From positions 186,118-250,117 of the forward strand of contig CAJJDP010000145.1 in assembly GCA_905182995.1 (NCBI GenBank): 64,000 nt of DNA, in the 5' to 3' direction. Position 1 is the first letter of the stretch, and every line of letters starts with the position of its first letter. Below the pieces are notes generated by a model. It was not told the DNA's origin. It ran no database searches and was given only the letters and a program-made list of their open reading frames with translations. Source of the DNA: Paramecium octaurelia (taxonomy: Eukaryota > Ciliophora > Oligohymenophorea > Peniculida > Parameciidae). Position numbers and translations under genes: made by a program. This document shows, in pieces, positions 38,161 through 48,997 of the stretch.

Positions 38161-38458
38161 TCAATATATGTGTTCGTCTACGGCTATTTGGACAAATTCC
38201 TTCTTGTAATCTCCCACTGATTCAGCTCCAGTTGCAAGCTAGTTGATTCGAGCAGTGCGAACCAAATACTCCGACAATTCCTCCTTCTCACATAATGTTT
38301 CCAAAGAAAGTCGACGGATCCAATCAAATCCAGAGAATGCAATTCCTGTGTACAACATGTACTTTGGATACTAATGACACTCTACACTATTTAGGTGACT
38401 CCTTACTATATAAAAGTGGTTGACGTATCACTCTGCTCACTGTCATTCTGATACCCAT
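38161..38458 (-). CDS. small 90-aa protein, unrecognised
   Basis: A 25-nt intron gives 90 codons exactly. MGIRMTVSRVIRQPLLY is basic and amphipathic, like a mitochondrial presequence; then YMLYTGIAFSGFDWIRR and an acidic helical end (EFVQIAVDEHIY). A mitochondrial location is a guess. Its stop is eight bases from the CDC27 stop on the other strand. Confidence 0.65.
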
Positions 38459-38555
38459 CCCGAATAGACATCCAAAAATAAAAGCACTTTCCATTATATT
38501 AATATTTATAATTATTCATATGACTGATATTATTTTAAATTTCAAATTATTTATT

Positions 38556-41532
38556 ATGAATCGACTCAGTTCTTAGCCCAAAACCAATGTCCAAACCAAA
38601 TTGACTCCTCTTGAATACATGCTTCACAAAAATATTCCGATTCCCAATCAAGCCAAACATCCTCATTCTGATTTAGAACCTAACTCACATAAATCGGATC
38701 CTATACAGCAATCTTCCAATTCTGCTGTTTATAATACACTGTCTTCCTCCCCTTAGTTCGAATTCAACAATCTCAAAAAACAATTAGAGGATAAGACCAA
38801 AGAAATTTAATATCTAAGATAGACTGAAAATTAATACAAAATCCTTTCGATTTAGTTTTAGGAGACCAATTAGAATCACCAAATTGAATTAAAACAACTA
38901 CTAGAATAAATAGATGCTTACAAATAAAGAACAAATCATTTAAAAGTCCAATTAGAAGAGTATATTCGTGAAATTAATGTGGGTAATCAAAAATATCAAG
39001 AGTGCTACTCGTAAAAGGAGGAATTATCCAAACAACTCAAAGATTAACAATTACAATATGATAATTTACAAATCTATGTTTAAAATAAACAAAAAGAACT
39101 CATGTAATTCTAAGATAGGTTAACAAATTTAGAAAGTTAGAACTTATAATCTTATGAGATTTAGAAGAAATCATAGATTGATCCTCAAATCAAAGAAATT
39201 AATTTATTAAATTAAGTCACGAAGTTAGAAAATAGAAATTCTGAATTGGAAAATAAATGTGCCCTCTTGGCTTAGGAAATTGAAAGAATGCGTTTTAATA
39301 GCAATCAAAATGAGATACAACATATTAAAATAGAAAATGAATAATTGAAGTAGAACCTACAATAGATGATGTTGTAGATACAACAATTCAAAAATATATA
39401 GAATTCATCTAAAATTAAGGAAGACAACTCCATTAAGGACAGGATGAGAATCATTGTTCTGAATACTGAGATTGAGAGATTATGGTCAGTAATTGAGGAT
39501 TGTGAACATAGAAATTAAGAATAAATTCAATAGATAGAACATCTCACACAATAAATGGGTTTATTTGAATAACGAAACCTATAATTCGAACAAGAGTCTA
39601 TGAGAAAATTGCAATATGAATAGGACATTCTGCTATTACAATAACAATAAGACTTTTGGACTCTAAATCAGAAAGAACTACAAAACAAATACACTTAATT
39701 AACTACTGAGGTTGAGAGACTAAACATAATTTTAAGAGAAAAAGACATTGTTCATAGTAAGTATTAATATGAAATTGAATCGTTGAGCAAATAATTGGAA
39801 TAAAAATAGAAAGAAATTTAACAGTAATAGAACTCAATTCTGGAAATGGAAATTGAAATCAGCAATTATTAATAAGAATCAATGCTACTTAACAGTGATA
39901 ATGATAATTTGAATATGAGAATTACTAATTTGGAAGAGGATATGAACGCATAAATTATGGAATTAACTCAAAAATTCAAAAGAGAAACTTAAATTCAGGA
40001 ATAACAACTTCAATAACTTTAAAATTAAAACAACGAACTTGAAAAAGTAATACAAAATTTAAAATAAGAATAAGCAATCATAGATGGATAAATAGATGAT
40101 GATAAACGAAAAGTATAGGCTAATGAAAACGAAAGAATTCTTTTGCTTTCAGAAATTAAAGATTATTAATTATAATTGCAAGTTAATGTTAAAGACAATA
40201 GTAAAATGAAAGAAGATTTAATTAAAGAAAGAATGAAAATAGTCATTTTTGCAAGTGAAATAGATCGATTATGGAAAGTAATCGAAGATTTTACTAATAA
40301 TTTAAAAGCTTACGAGGAATAATCTAATTTATAGAATGAAAAAATTCATTCACTCACAAAATCAATATAGCAATACCAGAATATCATATCTTAGCAAGAT
40401 CAGGATAGAAAGCAATAAAGTAGTGCCATTAATTAATCTTTGGAATCTAAAATAGCACTTTTAGCAAGTGAATTAGAAAGAGTTCGAGGTCAAATAAATG
40501 TAGAACAAATTAAAGTTCAGGATTTTGAGGGCAAGCAAAGGACTTACCTTTAAGAAATAGAAGAACTTTATACATAAATTGATGTGTATTAATAGGAGAT
40601 TTCCAATCTATAAAAACATGGATTGGAATTGAGAGATTTGGAAATGAAATTCTAAGCTGAAAGAATGTCTTGGGAAACTTAGAAATACTAATTGAATAAT
40701 TAGTTATAGGACAACGAATAGAGATTACTCTTGTAATTTTAAGAACTAAAGAGATTGAATATTGTTGCAGATGAACGACTTCATGAAATAGAATCTTTGA
40801 GATTGCAATTAAGAAATTAAAAATAGTTAAATGATTATGATGAGTTGAAATAGGAATACTCTCGTCTAGAGTAACAACTCATGGAATTTGAATAAATTAA
40901 CTTAAAATTAAAGGCTAACACACTGACATTGGAAAAGTAAAATTAATTATTGGATTCATAACTGTAAGGAAAAATCAAAGAAATGGAGGAAGCATATAGT
41001 TTGATGAATAAATAAAGGAAATAAAGTGAATAAGTTAACAAAGAGGCTGAAAATAATCGTAAAACTCTCTCTTTATTATAATAATAAAATAGCAATCTAG
41101 AGAATTAGATCCAATGCTTATAGGAATAAATTCACAAAGCTTACAGTGAAAATGAAAATCTGTAATTATTTTTCATAAAGATAGTTTATCCTAAGTGACA
41201 TACTTATAAAATTGCCTAATAGATAGGGATTTGATAGTGCAGAATAAGAATCAAGAATTGAGTGAGAAAATAAAAGAAATTGATCAGATGAAAATCAAGT
41301 ATGAATAGAAAATTAATATTTCAACTTTGCAATCTTCAGTTGTTCGTGTAATGCATTTATCCATTTTAAATAGAGTTCTTCTCAAACCAAATAAATACCA
41401 AAATCTGAATAGGAAAACATTGTTTCAGAATCGTTTTCCAAGTCCAAATATATTTCTGCATCAATAATATCAAGACCTCCAAGATAAGCAATGGCTAAAA
41501 TTGATACAGAAAATAATAATTAATATCAATGA
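38556..41532 (+). CDS. long coiled-coil protein with internal ERLW-type repeats
   Basis: Two introns (23 and 26 nt, both near the 3' end) leave 975 codons. After a 70-residue disordered head (NRLSSQPKTNVQTKLTPL) nearly the whole protein is heptad-rich Gln/Glu/Leu coiled coil. A motif recurs at least three times: IVLNTEIERLWSVIED, VIFASEIDRLWKVIED and ALLASELERVRGQI. The tail is Ser/Lys-rich (SASIISRPPRQ). Such proteins in ciliates are often cortical or basal-body scaffolds. No motor or membrane domain. Most Gln are TAA/TAG. Confidence 0.85.
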
Positions 41533-42489
41533 TTTTGTTGATAAATTTATGTTATTTTTATCAATAGTACAATGTATAAATAACAATCTCCTAGGAATTC
41601 AACTGATTATGCAATATATAATCAATTTAGTTTAACATCAAAATTAATAATTTTTTTGGTCAATATTGTTACCTATTAAGTAAACGATAAGAAATTTGGA
41701 ATAGACTATTAAATCATAGATCGATTACTTTTTACTACAATCAATGGATATTAATAAATTTTAAGTGGAAATTATCAATAATAATTCCTTGTTCATTAAG
41801 AAATTTTTTATTCTTGTTTAATTATCAATCAACTAATAAAACAAGAATTTAATAATTTAATTCAACTGTTTTATATAATAATAATTATTCTTGCACTAAT
41901 TCAACTCTCTCGTTTTTCACATCTAGGCATGATTACATGTTTAATTTATGTGATAAATCAAACAAATTCTAATCAATTTAGTTGTTTCTAACAGAATCAA
42001 AAAATAAAAGATTAATTTGATTTATACTTAATACTTATTGATTAATAAAGCAATTTAATCCACAATTATGAATGTAACTGACATCATCTGTATAAGGTGA
42101 TTAAATGTTCAAATCAAAGAGATTATGACATTTATATAATTTGGACTTGAAAGGTTATGAATTCCAAAGAGTTGATAAATTCTTAGAAAATTCGAAATCC
42201 AATTGTTGTATTGATATGAATATAATTGAATTAGAAGAACTGAAGTAGTATGGAAAGGGAGAATATTTTCGTTTAAAATGAATTGATTTGTAATTCAAAA
42301 TTTTACTTATTGAGTAATCGATTTGGTAGTAGAAAGTAAGAATATGATGGAGTGGATTTTCGTACTAGAAGTTCATGGTTGCAGCATGTATATGTGCATC
42401 ATGAAAGCGCAAGGAAATAAAATGGTTCAAAGACATGATTGAAATTATGTTCCAATCTCTTAGTCATTTCCATTATATTATTTATATAA
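41533..42489. other. AT-rich spacer with a possible gene fragment
   Basis: At 42150-42281 (+) a frame reads LDLKGYEFQRVDKFLENSKS and ends in TGA at 42279. An upstream ATG exon (MNVTDIICIR, 42068) cannot be joined to it cleanly. It may be a broken small gene. The rest is A/T-rich. Confidence 0.35.
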
Positions 42490-43012
42490 TCATAGTTTTG
42501 CATATTTCATCAATTTATCCTTGTAAAAGTAGTATTGTTATTAACTAACATAAAGCTCGTAATCGAGCAAAGTTAACAGTTCTTATTCTAATTTGTTTAA
42601 CTCGCTGATTGTAATTCCCCCGACTTTGGCATAGTAGTCATTCTTATAGTAATCATCATCATTATATTTAATGCTCAGAATGATGCATGCGAACATAAAT
42701 CTAACATAGAAGTGTTTTATACCTATGGACACAAAAACTATTGATAACAACATCTTGGTTCTTTTATTAGATCCTGTCAATGTAGATCAATGCCAAGATG
42801 AAACATTCATTGCTGCAATAAGAGTACATTTGGATGCGCTCCAAATATTTTGCCAGACTTATTGCAGGTTTTTTATTTGTATGAAATGCAGTTTGTTAGG
42901 GACTCTCAATTATGTCAGTCTCTCTAACGATTTCATCTAAAACTCTGGCAATTGAGTAAATGATACTATCTTCTAGGAATTCCTGCTTTACCCCAACATA
43001 TTCTACATCCAT
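42490..43012 (-). CDS. PHO80/PCL-type cyclin
   Basis: One 22-nt intron leaves 166 codons. The cyclin box is complete: [70 protein letters not shown] and [11 protein letters not shown]. These are the signature blocks of the Pho80-like (P/U-type) cyclins, which pair with Pho85/CDK5-like kinases. The splice falls inside VHR-FMFA and restores the motif. The N-terminal 40 residues are not conserved. The reading frame upstream of ATG stays open (see the next gene). Confidence 0.88.
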
Positions 43013-43941
43013 TTTCCCTAAAAGATATATATGTAATAATTATATATATTATATAAAATTATGATATGATATTAAAATATTGAGCATTCGAACCACACAA
43101 ACTTGGTAACTGCAATTATAGACGTTGGCATCTTCATTTTGAAACCTCTTTTGTTGAAACTTTAGTTATTTGACATATTTAATTTCATAGTTATTCAAAT
43201 CAGAAATACTGATTACAGAATAGAATCCAAAACCATTTAATTATCTTGCAAACAACACATAATTAATGATATTTAATGTAAGTTCCACTCCAATATTCCT
43301 AAAGTCTTAAATAATACTTCTTTGATCTCTATATTCGATACTTTTTCGACTTGGTACCTTGACTGGATTGTGATGATGTAGTGAATTGAAAAAAACTGAA
43401 TTATTTATTTTGTAAAATCCTTCAAATTCAACTTGTAATTACACCGATTAAGGGTCGGCAACAGGTATATTGTATCTATCAGCTAGTTAATTAAGGACTC
43501 TGACTTAAATAATAGGGGAATTAGTTACTCTCAAATTTATATGTGAATATAATAAACTTTATGATTTAATTAAACAACGAAAATCTTAAAAAGCAATTCC
43601 AATTATGTCATATTATTATGATGCAACATTTTTAAATATTATTATTCGATTGAAGACGATATTCTATTCAGGTTATTGGTAAAAATGAAGGAAATTGAGA
43701 AATATAAAAAAATCAGAACTACTCACACTTCTTCTTCATCAATTTGTTCCAAAGGTTGATGATATCTAGCTGACAGAGTTTTGCTTTTAGTCAGAATAGC
43801 CTTTCCTGAATGATTCCCATGCTTGCCCTGCTACTTTTGAATGACTTTTGTCCATTCGTCTAGATCGTCCTCTCGTTATTCTTATACGGGAATTGTAGAA
43901 AAGATAAAATCCTTCTTTTGTCTCTAAGTTACACATCCCAT
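43013..43941 (-). CDS. unrecognised gene with predicted myristoylated N terminus; exons unresolved
   Basis: MGCVTQRQKKDF begins at 43939-43941; Gly2-Cys3 fits N-myristoylation plus palmitoylation. The first exon is acidic and basic in turn and ends EQIDEEEV. Further coding-like blocks on the same strand include YLKMLHHNNMTQLELLFK, RYNIPVADPQSVQLQVEF, EIKEVLFKTLGILE and FGFYSVISISDLNNY, but they lie in different frames and not all intron ends are clear. The last block stays open through the AT-rich spacer into the cyclin start, with no TGA. Function unknown; the 3' end is not placed. Confidence 0.5.
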
Positions 43942-44224
43942 CTATTCTTAGTTTTGAAAACTTAATATATTTTATATTTTTAAGTTTTGTACTAAATATT
44001 TTTAATTAAATATCACACATTATCACTATCTTAAAACATCTAAGACAATATTCCTATGTAGTCTACTACATTTGCAATAACCACAGAGATAAGTTTGATT
44101 TTTAATGTATATCTGCAAATAAACCTATTCTTGACGACTTAGACGCCAAATTAAATCATTCCAGTAAATAATTGGACGATATAATCAATGTAAAAAACAA
44201 TATTATAATAAATTAAAAGTGATA

Positions 44225-44419
44225 ATGGGTTGTATTAGTTTAAAAAGAAGATATGAAAATCCAAATTAGACAAGGGATTTTGCCCCAAGTTTCATAAGAA
44301 AAGCTCAATTGCAAGATCACAACGATCTCGCAGGAGGTATGAATTAATTATAGTGTAAATACAAATCGAATATGCCGAGTTGTTTGGAAATTAAACCCAA
44401 CAGAAGCCTTTCGGTTTGA
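44225..44419 (+). CDS. small predicted N-myristoylated protein (64 aa)
   Basis: MGCISLKRRYENPNQTRDFA has Gly2, Cys3 and a basic cluster, a strong dual-acylation signal of Src-family style. The frame runs 64 codons to TGA without an intron. No domain. A GTATGAATTAATTATAG segment inside looks like a 17-nt intron but splicing it leads to another open frame, so the unspliced form is preferred. Confidence 0.5.
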
Positions 44420-44682
44420 GAGAAACTTAAACTTATTAAATTATAGAATATATTATTGTGATACATTTTATCAATTTTTAACAATTATCATTTCAGTTCA
44501 ATTGACATATAAATATAATTACCATCCATTCTCATTGATGGATTGAATACGAAAAATGTTGCCTGCAATTCATTCATCTAAAATACTCAAACACTTCAAA
44601 TCAACACAATTTAATTGGATTTTATAAGCTAACTATCCTAATATTTATGATTCAAATTTATAATACTAATCAAATAAAAATA

Positions 44683-45090
44683 TCATCTCAAAAATGATTT
44701 ATATAAAATTATTCCTATTGAATAAATAAATAAAATCAAACATGATTTCTCTAACTTTAATTTTTCGACATTCTGATGTCTGATTCTAATTTTAGAATTC
44801 TCATAAATAAGTTTTAAATATCTATGGGCATATTTTACAACCTTAGCTTCTCTTAATTTTCTCTTAAAATACTTGGGATAGATTCTATCGGCTATCTCGA
44901 TTGTAAAATTTACACTCTTGTTGATAATCCTAAATTAATCAGCCGAATGTATTTCATTTGCATTCAATATTATTTCATATTTATCTGACCTTAAAATCTC
45001 TAGATACGAGTAAAATCAATATTATTATTGTATATTTCTACTTAATGAAGTCTGCTTCTTTATACAATTATATTCAATTGTATACTCTAA
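44683..45090 (-). CDS. unrecognised gene, 3' exon clear, 5' end not found
   Basis: The exon 44683-44999 reads KYEIILNANEIHSADQFR, VNFTIEIADRIYPKYFKRKL and ends in a hydrophobic LILFIYSIGIILYKSF before TGA. An upstream piece (EYNCIKKQTSLK) can be joined through a 42-nt intron ending TAG. No start codon is convincing. The C-terminal helix suggests a tail-anchored protein. Confidence 0.45.
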
Positions 45091-45250
45091 AATAAATCAA
45101 TTAAAGTTCGTAAAAATCAAAATTATTTTAATAAGAACATATTTAACATCAAATTTAAAAATAATAAATCTCAATTGTTAATTCAATCATACTTTATTAT
45201 GCCTAATTTTTAATTTAAATGAATTACTAAATTTAGTAATAATATTTATA

Positions 45251-46238
45251 ATGTTTATTATTTTAATCCTTTGCATAACAACAACCTATAGTTCCTTCAT
45301 AAATTGTCCCGCAGAAACTTAATAAAATTGTGATGATCTTTATTATCCTGTTTGTGCTTATGGCTCAGATGAGAAAGTAATTATCTGGTCTAATAAAATT
45401 AAATAGATAACTAAACAATTTTCAAATGCTTGCGAGGCTTGTAAAATTTCTACTACACTATACTATTTTGAAGGAGAATGTTAATAATTGATTAATTTCA
45501 ATTAAACGTTCACCTACCGTTTTACTTCTGAATAAGATGAAGAAGACGAATCAAAAGCAGTAACAAAATACTGCGATGAAAAATCAAGATATTTGACTGA
45601 TTGCAGTAATCAGGAGAGTTTAGTATGTGCTCAATCTATGACCAATGGCTCAACTTATTCAGAATAATACTCAAATTCTTGCATAGCCTGTGCAAATTAA
45701 TATGTGATAAGTTATTATGATGGATATTGTAGAAATGAACAAACGTAATGAATCCTTTTGATTAAATAGCGAATCAAGAATCATCTATTGTCTTCCTGAT
45801 AGACCAACGAGCTGTAATGAAAAAGGTTTAACTGTTTGCTCTTAAACTACTTCTCCTTGCACAAATTATGAATGTTACTTTGAGAGCAAATCCTGGTGTG
45901 CAGCATGTTCCAATACAAATGTTGTCACCTATTATTAAGGCAGTTGCCAAGAATACTTGGAGTAAACAAATTCAATTATTCTTAGCTATATAAAAGCTAT
46001 CGATATCATGGAAGAATTGGTTTAAAAATGTAGCTTCGTTCAGCCTGAAACATGCCCTGATACTGTTTAGGAAGTCTGTGTTACTGAAAGTTGTGATGAT
46101 GATAAATCAACTTGTTAAAAGACTTATACTAATTCATGTTTGGCATGTTAGAATCCAAAAGTCATAAGTTACCTGCCATTTTCATGCTTTTCTTATTAAT
46201 TTATGATTTGGATTGTGATTATCTATTTCATATATTGA
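45251..46238 (+). CDS. secreted or surface Cys-rich repeat protein, Kazal-like
   Basis: A signal peptide (MFIILILCITTTYSSF) opens 320 codons, with one 25-nt intron. Four repeats follow of the form C-x-aromatic..PVCAYG..F/YSN-C-EAC...YY-x-G-x-C; examples are VCAQSMTNGSTYSEQYSNSC and CSNTNVVTYYQGSCQE. The VC...G/S-x-Y-x-N-x-C-x-A-C spacing resembles Kazal-type protease inhibitor modules, but the usual third Cys positions are shifted, so inhibitor function is only possible. A hydrophobic C terminus (MIWIVIIYFIY) may be a membrane anchor. Confidence 0.7.
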
Positions 46239-46305
46239 AATTATAATTTGGTTGATTAATTGATATAAATATTCTATTTCTTTTCATATTATATATACTT
46301 CAAAA

Positions 46306-48790
46306 TCAACTGTATAAATTTGATAGTCCATTTAAAACAAACTACAATGTTTCTTCATCGAAACTGGTGAATCCCCTGAATAAAAATTCATCACAGGGTG
46401 TTATAATCAATTCTAAATAAAATTCTAATTGATTGGATAAGACCGCTTTGAATGCATATTTACTTTCAGTTATTAAATCTTCATTCTCCTATTCCCATTA
46501 GTTCAACAGTTATCCTTACTCACTCAATTGTTTTAACTCTGTCTTACAGGTTATGGGTAACAATGGAGTTGCATAAATCTAACCCTAAAACTATTTCTTC
46601 ATTGTTTTGTAGGTACTAGCCTCAATATGGTAATATTGGATGCAATTTCTTAAGAAACTTGGAAGATAAAGGATGAAATTCTCAAAACTAACTTAATAAA
46701 TAATATTACCTCACGGATACTTTAATTAAGGTCAATTCATGTAGCTTAACATTTGCCTCTCGAACAAATTCATATAGGATGGTCTATTGTGATTACAACA
46801 GAGTGCTTTTAGTCTCTTTGTTACACCAAATGTTTTTATTGGTGTTAAAAATCTGAAGTTGGATAGACTTTAATTCCTTATTTTTTATGCTAATGGTTGT
46901 AGATATGAATTCTTGTTTATTCAATCCATAAGTTAATTGCTATCTTGATTTAATTTCAATTTTATTGGATTAGTATAATGTGGCTAATTGATTTAAGCTG
47001 GCCTTTTTATAATTAAGGAGATTTGCTGGATTCAATTGTAATTGCAAAGCGTTTCTATTAATTAAAGTCCCTTTAAATTGCTTCTTACCATTTTACCTGT
47101 AGTACTCAGCTGCAGTCTTGTGAGGATAGATTTATTCTGAAACATCCTTCATTCTAGAATTCACCATCGATTGACTTTAACTTGCATTCTATGTTCCCTA
47201 CCATAGGTCATTTTCTTTGAAATTAAAGAATACAACATTTGAATTCTCATCTTTCTAATCTAATTCTCTAGCAAGGCTTTCACTAATTCTACTTTAATTA
47301 GCTTATTAATTTCCATACTCTTAATTTGTTTACTTCAATCTGTGGTTTTCTTGTTTCAATATGAAGTATTTGCTATCTAATTCATCGTACTTCTTCTTCA
47401 AGTTCATAAAATCATATTCACTAAATGTAACGTTTCCTTTTTATTCATAAATCTTTAGTTTTTCATTTAAAAGATTGTTAGAAACTCTAAGGTTTTCCAT
47501 TTCTTCTTATAATTGTTGAATTTATTGATTTTATTAATCGTATTATTACTACGAAATAATTTATGACTATGATTGAGCTTATTATTAGTATTATGGTTAT
47601 TATGATTCGTAATTTTATTATTTCAATGATAATTCATATAAATTCTTATAATGATCAATCTATTGTTAATATTCCTTCAATATAGTGGTATCATGAATCT
47701 ATTACTCTTCCTTCCTTTAATTCTTGAGATTTTCAACTTAGACTTTATAATTCTATAATTCTTGTTGTAATTCTTAAATCTTTTTATCATTTTATCTTTA
47801 ACATTCAAGCTGTGCTGTCTGTAATTGATTCCTCAGAGATTCAATTTCATTTTATTGTTAATTTAACAAAATTTAACTTTAGTCATAGGGGCTTTAGTAT
47901 TATTATTATTATTATTATTATTATGGCTTTGCGATTTTAGATGTTTAATTGATTGATTAGGACATATTGGATTCATCTAAAACATTTTATGAACCCTTCT
48001 TCAATTAAGAATTTGTTAAAAATTGCATTCTAAATTCTTAATAAGAAATTCTTCCGCTTTAAAATTCCGGATATGTTAATACAAATTCATCTAAAAATTA
48101 ATCCTACACTTCTTAAACCACCAGGTCCTCAATCTAAACGTTTATCTTCTCCAACTCATCCTTGAGGAAGGAATTTACTTCAGTGTGAGATTGCAAGTAA
48201 TTAATTAATTACTAATTCAATTGTCTGATCTTATTTTGAATCGAACTAGTATCATCATGGGGAGTTGATGAGACCTGGTTCCTGTGGATGTGTTCATTAA
48301 TCAATTCCTACTTGAAATAGTTTATTTTTGGTAAATATCCTTGTTCTTTCTCTAATTTCTGTCCGTGACCTTTGAACTCAGGGAACCACATGGCCCACAC
48401 TCTAATACAATCCAATGCCAATCGTATATAACTTGCTCCATACTATTCGATCTATTTTTCGTGCTCTGGGTTTTTGAAATATGTAGTCCCTCTCGAATCA
48501 TCTATGTCCTTAATTCTGTACGTGGCCACTTCGTATATGAGTTCCAGCAATTCATTTTTGACCCTATTCCTAAAATCACTGTTGAATTTCTCAATGCAAT
48601 CCTTTACTATTTTCAACCCATATAAGCACTCTTTAGGAGGATGCTTCTCTTTCATGATTTTCTTCATTGCCTCTAAAAATTCAGTCACGTCTTAGCTATG
48701 ATAGACACAATTAAGTTACTTATTTTCCACTGCCTTCGCTATGTCCAACCCTTTTTATTTGTCACTCAACTAAGCTATAAACTGATCCAT
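46306..48790 (-). CDS. VHS/ENTH-like domain + Gln-rich coiled-coil protein
   Basis: A single 22-nt intron near the 3' end leaves 820 codons. The first 140 residues fit a VHS/ENTH superhelix: KGLDIAKAVENKQLNC, VTEFLEAMKKIMKEKHPPKE, LYGLKIVKDCIEKFN and NELLELIYEVATYRI. The middle holds a TAA-encoded poly-Gln run (near 47905-47930) and long coiled coils (ELDSKYFILKQENHRLKQ). The last ~250 residues form a folded region with beta-like blocks, no known motif, perhaps an appendage-like domain (TPCDEFLFRGF near the end). A trafficking adaptor is the natural inference. The domain call for the start is moderate. Confidence 0.72.
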
Positions 48791-48997
48791 AAAAGGAAAT
48801 TTAAATTAATTTTATTTTATTGGAATATATTAAGATATATTTTATCAATTCCAAAAATGTTATAACTCAAGTCAACTAAATATTGATACAAGAGGATTTC
48901 AAATGCATCATATACATATTGCAATTATGGCATGCCATTCTGTTCAATTTATTTTGACATTAAATTAATATTAAAATTGTAAAATAACTATAGGAAA

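Noticed and set aside
42725-42940. Plus-strand ORF overlapping the cyclin
   Set aside because: It is the antisense shadow of the conserved cyclin box.
47880-47935. ATT repeat as a CRISPR-like or satellite array
   Set aside because: It is a simple trinucleotide run in frame with a long coding sequence.
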